NCBI GenBank assembly: GCA_937864115.1
Contig: CALMII010000029.1
Coordinates: 1 to 64,000, forward strand
Length of the DNA: 64,000 nt
Source: an uncultured Steroidobacter sp.
GTDB taxonomy: Bacteria; Pseudomonadota; Gammaproteobacteria; Steroidobacterales; Steroidobacteraceae
Direction of reading: 5' to 3'
Under the pieces are notes generated by a model that saw only the letters and a program-made list of their open reading frames with translations, was not told the DNA's origin and made no database searches. Made by a program: the position numbers and the translations under genes. This document shows, piece by piece, positions 32,960 to 41,352 of this stretch (position 1 is its first letter; each line of letters starts with the position of its first letter).

Positions 32960-33859
32960 TCACCTGCGCGGACGGGCGGTCAGGTTGCTCGCAACCAAAG
33001 CCTGCCGGATGGCCTCGGCGGCGGTGGACAGTTGCTGGTCGTTGCGCTTCATCAAGCCTACAGCCTTGCGGATCGCAGGCCGGATCAACTGCACGCTCTT
33101 CGCCCCCAACGCCGTCATCTGTTCCTTGCACAAACTGGGCACGGCGCTGACGCCGAGACCCGAGGCGACGAACTGCCCGGCCGTAACGAGCTGGTGGCAC
33201 TCGAGTCCGACCCGTAGCTTCATGTTGCTGGCTGCGAGCGATCTCTCCAGCAACTGCCTGACGGTGGACGGTCTCTGCAAGGCGATGAAGTTGTTGCCCA
33301 GCAATTGCGTCCACGACACCGAACGCAAATCGGCCAGTGGCGATCGGGCAGGCACGATCGCCACGAACCGATCCATGAACAGCTGCTGGAAATCGAGCTG
33401 ATTCGATCCTTCCGGCTCGAAGCCGAAGCCAAGTTCCACCCGCCCGGTGGCCACCATGCGCACGACGTCTTCGTGAATCACGTCATGCACCGTCACCTCG
33501 ATATTCGGAAAGCGCCGGCGAAATTCTTCCAGGATCCGTGGCAGCACGTTGCCGGCAAAGGACGGCATGGCCGCGATGGTCACGTGCCCGCGCTGCAACG
33601 TGAAGTGTTGACGCGAGCGCTGGCGAACGTTGTCCCAATCGGCCAGCAGCTGAACTGCCTGGGGTAACAGCGCTGCACCCTCCGGCGTCAACCTGACCTG
33701 CCGTGTCGTGCGCGACAACAACCGTCCGCCCAGGGAATCCTCCAGACTCCTGATCGCCAGACTCAGCGCTGGCTGCGACATGTGCAGCCGTTCGCAAGCC
33801 CGCGCGAAACTCAGCGTTTGTGCGACGGCGACGAAGGCCGAGAGTTGACGGGGCGTCAT
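32960..33859 (-). CDS. LysR-family transcriptional regulator
   Basis: A 299-residue LysR protein: helix-turn-helix at residues 1-65 (MTPRQLSAFVAVAQTLSFARACERLHMSQPALSLAIRSLEDSLGGRLLSRTTRQVRLTPEG) and a periplasmic-binding-protein-like effector domain. Start set at MTPRQL (33859), the usual LysR beginning. It diverges from the CoA-transferase genes across about 98 bp and most likely activates them. Confidence 0.92.
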   Translation of the reverse strand: MTPRQLSAFVAVAQTLSFARACERLHMSQPALSLAIRSLEDSLGGRLLSRTTRQVRLTPEGAALLPQAVQLLADWDNVRQRSRQHFTLQRGHVTIAAMPSFAGNVLPRILEEFRRRFPNIEVTVHDVIHEDVVRMVATGRVELGFGFEPEGSNQLDFQQLFMDRFVAIVPARSPLADLRSVSWTQLLGNNFIALQRPSTVRQLLERSLAASNMKLRVGLECHQLVTAGQFVASGLGVSAVPSLCKEQMTALGAKSVQLIRPAIRKAVGLMKRNDQQLSTAAEAIRQALVASNLTARPRR

Positions 33860-33957
33860 GGATTCATTTGCCGGGTAAAACAATCAACAGATTTTTCAAA
33901 CTTAACAAGCGAAACGCCGCCGGCCAAGCTTCGTCGTCGGAACAACGGAGACACGCG

Positions 33958-34659
33958 GTGGCAGGCTTCGACAAGCGGGTCGACAGTTACGAGGCGGCCC
34001 TGGCCGGCCTCACGGACAACATGACAGTGATTGCCGGTGGCTTCGGTCTGTGCGGCATTCCGGAGAATCTCATCGCCCAGATCCGCCGCCTCGGAGTGAA
34101 GGGACTGACGGTCGTCTCCAACAACTGCGGCGTCGATGACTTCGGCCTGGGCGTCCTGCTCAAGGATCGCCAGATTCGAAAGATGATTGCCTCCTACGTG
34201 GGAGAGAACGCCGAGTTCGAGCGACAGCTGCTGTCTGGAGAACTGGAAGTCGAACTGACTCCGCAGGGCACACTCGCCGAGAAGATCCGCGCTGGCGGTG
34301 CAGGCATCCCCGCCTTCTTCACCGCCACCGGCTACGGCACGCCAGTCGGCGAGAACAAGGAAGTGCGCGAGTTCAACGGCCGCAGATACATTCTGGAACA
34401 GTCGATCACTGCCGACTTCGCGATCGTGAAGGGATGGAAGGCAGACTGGTACGGCAACGTCGTCTACCGCCACACCGCACAGAACTTCAATCCTGCGGCA
34501 GCGACCGCCGGCCGCATCACCGTCGTCGAAGTCGAAGAGATCGTCCCGCCGGGTCAGCTCGAGCCCAGCCAGATCCACACGCCGGGCATCTATGTCGACC
34601 GGCTGATCCAGGGCCGTTTCGAAAAGCGTATCGAGAAGCGCACCACGCGTGCTGCCTGA
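33958..34659 (+). CDS. 3-oxoacid CoA-transferase (SCOT) subunit A
   Basis: Alpha subunit of a family I CoA-transferase that moves CoA from succinyl-CoA to a 3-oxo acid such as acetoacetate or 3-oxoadipate. GGFGLCGIPENLI, NNCGVDDFGLG and GGAGIPAFFTATGYGT are family hallmarks. I start at the GTG at 33958, preceded by GGAGA; this gives 233 residues, the standard length, whereas the longer frame starts inside the divergent LysR gene. The B subunit follows after 9 bp. Which 3-oxo acid is used cannot be read; acetoacetate from BKACE is attractive. Confidence 0.93.
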   Translation: MAGFDKRVDSYEAALAGLTDNMTVIAGGFGLCGIPENLIAQIRRLGVKGLTVVSNNCGVDDFGLGVLLKDRQIRKMIASYVGENAEFERQLLSGELEVELTPQGTLAEKIRAGGAGIPAFFTATGYGTPVGENKEVREFNGRRYILEQSITADFAIVKGWKADWYGNVVYRHTAQNFNPAAATAGRITVVEVEEIVPPGQLEPSQIHTPGIYVDRLIQGRFEKRIEKRTTRAA

Positions 34660-34668
34660 GGTTCCCCT

Positions 34669-35325
34669 ATGGCACTGACCAGAGAACAGATGGCGGAACG
34701 CGTCGCTCGTGAACTGCGCGATGGTTTCTACGTGAATCTCGGCATCGGCATTCCGACGCTGGTCGCAAACTACGTCCCGAAGGGGATGGAGGTGATGCTG
34801 CAGTCGGAGAATGGGCTGCTCGGCATGGGCCCCTTCCCCGCTGACAGCGAAGTCGATGCCGACATGATCAACGCCGGCAAGCAGACGGTGACCGCGCGCG
34901 TCGGTGCGTCGGTCTTCTCCAGCGTCGAATCGTTCGCGATGATTCGCGGCGGTCACGTCGACCTGACCGTGCTCGGCGCCTTCGAAGTGGACGTCCAGGG
35001 AAACATCGCCTCATGGATGGTGCCCGGCAAGCTGGTCAAGGGCATGGGCGGCGCCATGGACCTGGTCGCCGGCGCCGAAAACATCATCGTGACGATGATG
35101 CACGCCTCGAAGGATGGCGAGTCGAAGCTGCTCGATCGTTGCAGCCTGCCGCTCACGGGCTGCGCCTGCATCAAGCGCGTGCTCACCGACCTCGCCTACG
35201 TCGAGATTGCCGACGGCGCCTTCCATCTCAGGGAGCGCGCACCCGGGGTGAGCGTCGACGAGATCCGCGCGAAGACCGCCGGTCGCCTGGTCGTTCCGGC
35301 CCTGGTACCGGAAATGAAGTTCTGA
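34669..35325 (+). CDS. 3-oxoacid CoA-transferase (SCOT) subunit B
   Basis: Beta subunit, 218 residues, carrying the catalytic Glu in QSENGLLGMGP, which forms the glutamyl-CoA thioester. YVNLGIGIPTLVANY, GGHVDLTVLGAFEVD and TGCACIKRVLTDLAY are typical. Length is normal. The following 274 bp (35326-35599) hold no gene; near 35470-35505 there is AGCTAAT repeated around TCGAC, possibly part of the marR promoter. Confidence 0.94.
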   Translation: MALTREQMAERVARELRDGFYVNLGIGIPTLVANYVPKGMEVMLQSENGLLGMGPFPADSEVDADMINAGKQTVTARVGASVFSSVESFAMIRGGHVDLTVLGAFEVDVQGNIASWMVPGKLVKGMGGAMDLVAGAENIIVTMMHASKDGESKLLDRCSLPLTGCACIKRVLTDLAYVEIADGAFHLRERAPGVSVDEIRAKTAGRLVVPALVPEMKF

Positions 35326-35599
35326 AGTTCCGGCGAGGCCGTAGCCTGCAGCCATCCCATTCGATTCTGCCGCGCCAGTCCACCTCGAAGCCGCCAACCC
35401 GCCAGCCGGGCAGAAGAGCGGCCCGGGACAGGCCGGACCCGCTCCATGCGTCGACACCGTGGTAAGGTGTCAAATTGGCAGCATAGAGCTAATTCGACAG
35501 CTAATATCTCCAACCGGGATCACTGACTCCAACCGCCTCGTTCATTGGCGCGGTCAGCATTTTTTTGATGAATCACCAGCAAGCAACAGCAAACAGCAT

Positions 35600-36214
35600 A
35601 TGAAGGAACCACGTCATTCGGAGCGAGGTCTGTTAATCACGGAGATCGTCCTGGAGTACTTCCGAACCAATGGTCGATTGATTGCGTGGGGCGATGCGAT
35701 AACCAAGGACATCGGGCTCACCAGCGCGCGATGGCAGGTGATGGCCGCCATCGCCGCAATGCCCCACGACGTCACGGTCTCGATCATTGCCCGCCTGATG
35801 GGCCTGCAGCGCCAGAGCGTGCAACGGGTGGTCGATCTGCTGGCGGCCGATAAATATGTGGAACTCGAGGAGAATCCGCACCACAAGAAGGCGAAGGTGG
35901 TCAAGCTCACGCCGGCGGGCGCACAGCTATACAAGGAAGTGATGCGCCGCGAGATCAAGTGGGCCAACTCGATTGCGATCTCGCTGAAAGAACACGACCT
36001 GGAGGCGATACTGAAATTCATGCGCCACCTTCGCGCGAAGATTGGCGACGCAGGCCCCACGATCCCGCCCGCCGCACGGCCCGCCCCCGAACGAGGAAAG
36101 CCCGGCTGCGCTGAACCCAACGAAAACCGCCGATCGACGGGTCGGTCATCGGCGGTCAGAGATCCAGCACCAGCCGCTTGCAGCCCGCTTTGGCGCGCGA
36201 GACGCACGGGGTGA
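35600..36214 (+). CDS. MarR-family transcriptional regulator with a C-terminal extension
   Basis: A MarR winged-helix regulator. The DNA-binding core is about residues 30-110 (GLTSARWQVMAAIAAMPHDVTVSIIARLMGLQRQSVQRVVDLLAADKYVELEENPHHKKAKVVKLTPAG). The start at 35600 is the first sensible Met. The core ends near residue 150; the last 50 residues (Pro/Arg/Ser-rich) overlap the 3' end of the convergent reductase gene by 59 bp and look like read-through rather than a domain. MarR proteins near aromatic pathways usually respond to phenolic acids or CoA esters. Confidence 0.88.
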   Translation: MKEPRHSERGLLITEIVLEYFRTNGRLIAWGDAITKDIGLTSARWQVMAAIAAMPHDVTVSIIARLMGLQRQSVQRVVDLLAADKYVELEENPHHKKAKVVKLTPAGAQLYKEVMRREIKWANSIAISLKEHDLEAILKFMRHLRAKIGDAGPTIPPAARPAPERGKPGCAEPNENRRSTGRSSAVRDPAPAACSPLWRARRTG

Positions 36215-37145
36215 ACTGATCGTTGGCCCGGTGCTCGTCGTCAGTGAGGAACACGTCCCGGTGTTCGATGTCGCCCTCCAGCACGCGAACCAGGCAGGTG
36301 CCGCAGACTCCCTGCTCGCACGAGGTGGGCACCTCGAAGCCGTTCCTGGCCAGCACCGTCGTGACAGCCTCGTCCTTCTGCACCCGCAGCGTGGTGCCGG
36401 TGGAAGCGATGGTGACGTCGAACGATCCATCTGCGCTGGTATCCACCGCCGCGGCGGCGAAGTACTCGCGGTGGATGTGGTCCTCGGCCCAGGCGAGCTT
36501 GCGGGCGCAGTTGATCACCCAGTCCATGAAGCCGTTGGGCCCGCAGACGAACAGGTGTTTGCCGGCGGCAGGCGCGCCCAGCGCCCGGTCGATGTCGAGC
36601 TTCTGCGACGCCTCGCCATCGTCGAAGTGGAAGGCGGCGCGATCGGCAAAGGCCGAGGCTTCGATGCGGGACTTGAAGGCGGTGCGCGACGGCGAACGGC
36701 TGCAGTAGTGCAGCTCGAAGCTGGCGCCCGTCTGGCTCAGGCGCTCGGCCATGCACAGCACCGGGGTGATGCCGATTCCACCGCCCAGCAGTATGGCGTG
36801 CTCGCTGGGCACCAGTTCGAAATGGTTGCGGGGCTCGCTGATCTGGATCGTATCGCCTTCGTGCACGAGGGTATGCACGGCCTGTGAGCCGCCGCGGGAG
36901 GCTGGATCTTTGAGCACGGCCACGAGGTAGCTGTGGCGCTCGGTGGGCGGGTTGCACAGCGAGTACTGGCGCACCAGGCCATTGGGCAGGTGCAGATCGA
37001 TGTGGGAGCCGGCAGAGAATGGCGGAAGAGCGCGGCCTTGCGGGTCGACCAGTTCGAGGCTGCAGATGTCGTCTGCCTCGTGCCGTTTGCGGCGGACGCA
37101 GACCTGGAGCAGCGGAATTGCCGATGCGGATGAAGAGACAGCCAT
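36156..37145 (-). CDS. VanB-type oxygenase reductase (FMN, NAD, 2Fe-2S)
   Basis: A 329-residue phthalate-dioxygenase-reductase-type electron-transfer protein serving a Rieske oxygenase. The flavin-binding RQYSLCNPP, nucleotide-binding GGGIGITPVL and LFVCGPNGFMDWV, and a C-terminal plant-type ferredoxin domain (SCEQGVCGTCLVRVLEGD with the last Cys in TPCVSRAK) are all present in the order FMN-NAD-2Fe2S. Start set at 37145 from family length; the longer frame adds a Ser/Thr-rich stretch. It follows the Rieske oxygenase gene at 37.2-38.5 kb after 99 bp and should pass electrons from NADH to it. Confidence 0.92.
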   Translation of the reverse strand: MAVSSSASAIPLLQVCVRRKRHEADDICSLELVDPQGRALPPFSAGSHIDLHLPNGLVRQYSLCNPPTERHSYLVAVLKDPASRGGSQAVHTLVHEGDTIQISEPRNHFELVPSEHAILLGGGIGITPVLCMAERLSQTGASFELHYCSRSPSRTAFKSRIEASAFADRAAFHFDDGEASQKLDIDRALGAPAAGKHLFVCGPNGFMDWVINCARKLAWAEDHIHREYFAAAAVDTSADGSFDVTIASTGTTLRVQKDEAVTTVLARNGFEVPTSCEQGVCGTCLVRVLEGDIEHRDVFLTDDEHRANDQFTPCVSRAKAGCKRLVLDL

Positions 37146-37244
37146 CGCGGATGATGAGATCGATGAGATTGTTGAAGTCGTTCGGAGAGATCCTGGCCGC
37201 GCGTTCGCCGCCAGGATCAGGCCCACCTCGGAGCGAGCGACATG

Positions 37245-38459
37245 TCACTCGATCTTTCGTTCTTCATTCCCGCCCTTGGGAAGCAGACCGGCCGGTCGCT
37301 GCCAGTTGCGAAGCGGACGCCCTTCCTGCAGGGCGGTGAGCTCTTCGACCCACAGCTTCCGCAAGGCGACGATGGCGACGTCGGATGCACCCAGGAACTC
37401 CACGCCCTTGCGGCGATCCGGAATCACGCCCTGGCCCACCTGGCACACCTCGTCCTGCGCCAGCGGCACGTGGTGGCACAGCTTCGGGATGTCGTCGTAC
37501 GGGACCTTGCCCTCCATCACTTTGCGGGCGACCTCGTGCCCTTCTTCGTCGGAGTCGCTGAAGTCATGCCACCGCTTCACGTACTCGGGACTCGGCTCAC
37601 CATCGAGAAAGACGGCAATGGTGTGAACCTGCAGGTGACTGTAGTCATCCACGGGGACGCGCCAGCCCGCGAACAATTGCCAGGCCGTGTCTTCTGCCTT
37701 GTAGTTCTTCTCGCCTGCCCGCTTGATGTTGTTGGGCTCCACCATGAACGCTCCCGCATTGGGCATGCCGAACAAGGTCTCGCGACGCCGGCCGTCCGGC
37801 GTGGTGGCCACATTGCGCAGTCCCCAGTCGGTGCGCTCGACGGACAACTTCGGCAGCATCTCCAGATTCAAGGCCTCGAACGCCGAGGAGCGATGCGTGA
37901 ACCAGACGTGGCCTTCGTCCTGGAAGTTCTCGACGTTGTTGAAGTAGTTGCAGCCTCGCGTGTCGATGGCCGCGACGTTGAACTTGGCCTTTTCCCATTC
38001 CGGGAATCGCGGGAACTCCGGCGGCTCGCCCTCTCCCAGATAGATGAAGATGAGTCCGAGATATTCCTGGGTGGGATAGCCGCCGATGCGAACGTTCTTG
38101 CAGAAACCGCGGCCCTCCAACGGCTGCTGAACGCACTGTCCGGTGCCGTCATACATCCACCCGTGATACGGGCAGCGGATGTTGTCGCCCTCGACCCACC
38201 CCGCGCTCAGCATCACGCCGCGATGGGCGCACCGGTTGTCGACGCAATGGACCTTGCCCTCCTGGCTTCGATACAGCGCCAGCTTCTGGCTCATGATCAC
38301 CAGCGGCACGGAGCGCCCGGGTTCGAGCTTGCGTGCGACATACACTGGCTGCCAGAACTTGCGCAGGTACTGCCCCGCCAGGGTACCGGGGCCGGTTCTG
38401 ATGTAGTCGACGGGCGTGCCATCGGGAAGACCCGTCACGATTTCATTGTTCAACACCAT
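37245..38459 (-). CDS. Rieske oxygenase alpha subunit (phthalate dioxygenase / LigX-like)
   Basis: A 404-residue ring-hydroxylating or O-demethylating oxygenase. The Rieske [2Fe-2S] site is Cys77-x-His79 ... Cys96-x2-His99 (CAHRG, CPYHGW) and the mononuclear iron site is NFQDEGHVWFTH (Asp181, His184, His189). General layout (VDYIRTGPGTLAGQYLRKFWQPVYVARKL) resembles the phthalate 4,5-dioxygenase and 5,5'-dehydrodivanillate O-demethylase branch, which lack a beta subunit. With the VanB-type reductase and nearby formaldehyde dehydrogenase, O-demethylation of a methoxyaromatic is the best guess. Confidence 0.9.
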   Translation of the reverse strand: MVLNNEIVTGLPDGTPVDYIRTGPGTLAGQYLRKFWQPVYVARKLEPGRSVPLVIMSQKLALYRSQEGKVHCVDNRCAHRGVMLSAGWVEGDNIRCPYHGWMYDGTGQCVQQPLEGRGFCKNVRIGGYPTQEYLGLIFIYLGEGEPPEFPRFPEWEKAKFNVAAIDTRGCNYFNNVENFQDEGHVWFTHRSSAFEALNLEMLPKLSVERTDWGLRNVATTPDGRRRETLFGMPNAGAFMVEPNNIKRAGEKNYKAEDTAWQLFAGWRVPVDDYSHLQVHTIAVFLDGEPSPEYVKRWHDFSDSDEEGHEVARKVMEGKVPYDDIPKLCHHVPLAQDEVCQVGQGVIPDRRKGVEFLGASDVAIVALRKLWVEELTALQEGRPLRNWQRPAGLLPKGGNEERKIE

Positions 38460-38489
38460 CTCTGTTCCCCCTCGTTCGATTGAGTTGTT

Positions 38490-39464
38490 TCACTGCTGGG
38501 CGGCCACTTCATCGGCCAATCGCTGCGCCCGCGCGGCATCTCGCCCCGCAACTCCCACGGCGCCCAGACATTGCCCGTTCGAAAAAATCGGGCAGCCGCC
38601 AGCCATCGGGATCATGTGTTTGCCGATGCTCCGCAGGACTTCTGCAGGAATGGGCGGTGCACTTCCCGTCAGTGCCTCGGTCCTGATTTGCAGCGCGGCC
38701 GCGGTGAGCGCCACGCCTTCCGCCAGTCGCACGGCGGCCGGCGGCGCGCCATCCATTCGATCGATCGTGATGACATGGCCATATCGATCGGCCACCACGA
38801 CGGCCACGGGCTCGCCGCGTTCGCTCACGAGTTCGATGACACGGTTGGCCAGCTGCACCGCGCCATCGAGCACGGGCTGGCGGGTTGCCGGCGGCACCTC
38901 GCGCAGGGCATCTCCCTTCAGGGAGGCATCGGGGGGTGCGCCGTACGCTTCCTGCCAACGGACTTTGTCGTCGCCATGCTCGGGACGGTAACCACCGCCC
39001 ACGGCGTAGCTGATGATCAAGTCCTCGAGGTTGGCGGGTTGGCCGTCGATCAGAAACTCCTCGGGGTTCACGCCGGGAAGCTTCACGAAAGGACCGATGC
39101 CGACACCCGATGCGACGGCGCCAATGGCCACCTGGCCACGCAGCAGCGGGACTGCGCCGGCGCCAGGAAACGGCTGGACGCGCATCAACTGCTGATACGC
39201 GGCGAAAATCTGCGGCGGGAACTTCATCATGCGGCCGGCAAAGGTCGAACCCGGCTCGCCGAGCACCGCGCAAGCCAGGGTCTTGCCCCGCACGATGTCC
39301 AGCGCAGCTCCGCCGGTGCCATCCATGCGGCGAGCCACGACGGGCTCGCCCGACAGATCGGCCACGACGAAAGTACCCGCCTGCCGCAACGCCTCTGTCT
39401 TGGCGACGGCTCTCATCACCACACTGCGCGCCTCGCCCAATGTGATCAGGTCGTCTCGGATCAT
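38490..39464 (-). CDS. Tandem GlcG/HbpS-family protein (two domains fused)
   Basis: A 324-residue protein made of two GlcG-like (DUF336) domains. The N-terminal copy (about 1-130) has LITLGEARSVVMRAVAKTEALRQAGTFVVADLSGEPVVARRMDGTG; the C-terminal copy (about 190-320) has AVQLANRVIELVSERGEPVAVVVADRYGHVITIDRMDGAPPAAVRLAEGVALTAA and GGCPIFSNGQCLGAVGVAG. Single-domain relatives bind haem or are of unknown function in glycolate and aromatic operons. It has no signal peptide from the chosen start. First gene of the operon with the Rieske oxygenase and reductase. Confidence 0.82.
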   Translation of the reverse strand: MIRDDLITLGEARSVVMRAVAKTEALRQAGTFVVADLSGEPVVARRMDGTGGAALDIVRGKTLACAVLGEPGSTFAGRMMKFPPQIFAAYQQLMRVQPFPGAGAVPLLRGQVAIGAVASGVGIGPFVKLPGVNPEEFLIDGQPANLEDLIISYAVGGGYRPEHGDDKVRWQEAYGAPPDASLKGDALREVPPATRQPVLDGAVQLANRVIELVSERGEPVAVVVADRYGHVITIDRMDGAPPAAVRLAEGVALTAAALQIRTEALTGSAPPIPAEVLRSIGKHMIPMAGGCPIFSNGQCLGAVGVAGRDAARAQRLADEVAAQQ

Positions 39465-39481
39465 ATCCCCTCCAATTCGAT

Positions 39482-39501
39482 TGCAATCATTTTTGATTGC
39501 A
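39482..39501. promoter_or_regulatory. Inverted repeat ahead of the GlcG-Rieske operon
   Basis: GCAATCA-TTTT-TGATTGC, perfect seven-base arms extended by a further T/A pair, lies 18 bp upstream of the minus-strand operon start at 39464 in the region shared with the divergent TetR gene. It is placed to overlap the operon's promoter or leader, so it is a likely repressor site. Confidence 0.55.
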
Positions 39502-39598
39502 TATCGATTTGGAGTCAAGCAAAACACGCAAGCCAAGGCTGAATACTTGCGTTGCTCAGATTTTCTCAAGAATCACAATTGATCTCGATCGGATTTTT

Positions 39599-39618
39599 GC
39601 GAGAATGGCAATTCTCGC
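39599..39618. promoter_or_regulatory. Inverted repeat just ahead of the TetR gene
   Basis: GCGAGAAT-GGCA-ATTCTCGC, perfect eight-base arms with a four-base spacer, ends 25 bp before the TetR start at 39644. The position suits autoregulation. Its sequence differs from the palindrome at 39482, so the two may serve different regulators or have different affinities. Confidence 0.6.
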
Positions 39619-39643
39619 GGGCGACACGGGCAGAGGGTTTCGA

Positions 39644-40306
39644 ATGAAAGCCGGCAAACGCATGGCAACGCAGACTTCGGCGGCAGCCGAAGGCCCAACG
39701 CGCGGCACGGGGCTTCGCGAACGGCGCAAGAATGAAAAGCTGGATGCCATCAAACGAGCGGCGCGACAGCTGTTTGCAACACATGGTTTTCACATGACCC
39801 CCATGCGAGAGATCGCGCGGGTGGCCGATGTCGGCTTTGGCACGGTGGCAGCCTACGCATCCGACAAGGCCGGCCTGGCCGCCATGTTGTTCGTCGACGA
39901 TCTCACTCATCTGCCACCGCTGTTCGTGGCACCCATCAAGCCTGACCGGCCGGTGCTGGACCAGTTGATGGACGATTTCTCCGTCAGCTTCCAGTTCTGG
40001 GCGAGCAAACCCGAACTCAGCCAGATCGTTCTGCCGATGCTCAACACCTCGGGCAATCCCCATGTCCAGACCATCATGGAACGCCGCGCGCACCTGCGGC
40101 AGTGCCTGATCCAATGGCTGGATCGCGCCAAGGAGTTGCGGCGCATGAAGAGCGACTTCGATTCCGAACAGGCCGCTGAGTTGTTCTTCTCTCTCTATAT
40201 CCATTCGCTGCACGAGTGGCTCAGTGCCGACCTGGCCGATCACACGCTGGGACTCGACCGGCTGCGTTATCTGCTGGAGATACCCGTGCGGCAGCTCGAA
40301 CTGTAG
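39644..40306 (+). CDS. TetR-family transcriptional regulator
   Basis: A 220-residue TetR repressor: helix-turn-helix at about residues 28-75 (RRKNEKLDAIKRAARQLFATHGFHMTPMREIARVADVGFGTVAAYASDKAGLAAMLF) and a helical ligand-binding C-terminus. The start at 39644 has AGAGGG ahead of it; an alternative ATG is at 39662. It diverges from the GlcG-Rieske-reductase operon, which it most likely represses. Confidence 0.9.
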   Translation: MKAGKRMATQTSAAAEGPTRGTGLRERRKNEKLDAIKRAARQLFATHGFHMTPMREIARVADVGFGTVAAYASDKAGLAAMLFVDDLTHLPPLFVAPIKPDRPVLDQLMDDFSVSFQFWASKPELSQIVLPMLNTSGNPHVQTIMERRAHLRQCLIQWLDRAKELRRMKSDFDSEQAAELFFSLYIHSLHEWLSADLADHTLGLDRLRYLLEIPVRQLEL

Positions 40307-40311
40307 GACCG

Positions 40312-41238
40312 TCATCTCCCCCGCTCCACGCTCGTACATTCACAGACGGGCCGCGGCGCGTACCTTTCCATGACATCGCAGAAGTACGCGGCAGCCGGTG
40401 TCAGCGGCAGGTCCGGGCGACGGACCATGACGATGGGTGGCGCGGGCAGGTGTTCCTGCAGCCGGAAGCTTGTCAGCCCGTCACGGGTCAAAGGGAACTC
40501 GGCCCACTGCAGCGGCAACAGTGCCAGCAGGTCGCTCGAAGTCAGCGCCACGATCATCGACAGCGCCGACTGCGCCTGCAGAACCACCGAGGGCGACTTC
40601 AAGCCATGCGACTTGAACACCGCCTGCAGATCTTCTTCGGCCTTGTAGTCGACGGCGGTGGTGGCCCAGTCGGCGTCCTGCAGATCCTCGAGCGACCGTG
40701 TCGCCGCCAGCGGATGCCCTTTGCGTGCGATCACTGTGCGGGTGTTCTCGAAGAGCACGGTGGTGAGCAGTCCCGGAACCGCGGATGCGTGCGGAGCGGC
40801 GCCCAGATAGAAGTCCAGGGTGCCGTCGCGCAGCCGGGCCTCCAGCTCCGGGAACAGTCCTTCCACCAGCTGGAGCTTCACGCGAGGGTAACGCCGGCGG
40901 AACTGCGGCAGCGCCTGCGGCAGCATGCTGACGTGCGGCACGATCGACAGCCCCGCGGTGAGGTGTCCCTCATCGGCACCTTGCGCCTGAGCAAGCTCGT
41001 CGCCCGCGCGCCGCAGTTCGTTGACGATCGAACTGGCGCGCTGATGGAACAGCCGTCCCAAGGCAGTCAGGCTCATCCCGCGCGATTCGCGATCGAACAA
41101 CACCACGCCCAGTTCACGCTCCAGCGCACGCACGCTCTTGGACAACGCCGCTTGCGGCGTATCCAGTTCGCGCGCGGCCGCGCGCAGGCTGCCATGGTCG
41201 ACGATGGCCACCATGTTCTGCAGTTGGTTCAGCTTCAT
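40312..41238 (-). CDS. LysR-family transcriptional regulator
   Basis: A 308-residue LysR protein beginning MKLNQLQNMVAIVDHGSLRAAARELDTPQAALSKSVRALERELGVVLFDRESRGMSLTALG (helix-turn-helix, residues 1-60), followed by the effector domain. Start moved to 41238, the usual LysR beginning. It converges on the TetR gene (5 bp apart) and diverges from the formaldehyde dehydrogenase gene across 114 bp, so it probably controls that gene. Confidence 0.92.
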   Translation of the reverse strand: MKLNQLQNMVAIVDHGSLRAAARELDTPQAALSKSVRALERELGVVLFDRESRGMSLTALGRLFHQRASSIVNELRRAGDELAQAQGADEGHLTAGLSIVPHVSMLPQALPQFRRRYPRVKLQLVEGLFPELEARLRDGTLDFYLGAAPHASAVPGLLTTVLFENTRTVIARKGHPLAATRSLEDLQDADWATTAVDYKAEEDLQAVFKSHGLKSPSVVLQAQSALSMIVALTSSDLLALLPLQWAEFPLTRDGLTSFRLQEHLPAPPIVMVRRPDLPLTPAAAYFCDVMERYAPRPVCECTSVERGR

Positions 41239-41352
41239 GACGGGTTTCCAAACGGATAACGCTCGGCAAATCTTCGCCACTTACGAGGCATGCGAGCCGT
41301 GCCTACATTCCCCGATGGGACATCCGAACGAAACCCAACGCGGAGAGACGAC

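Noticed and set aside
36065..36214. Genuine C-terminal domain of the MarR protein
   Set aside because: The last ~50 residues are Pro/Arg/Ser-rich and lie over the 3' end of the reductase gene; judged read-through to the next stop rather than a domain.
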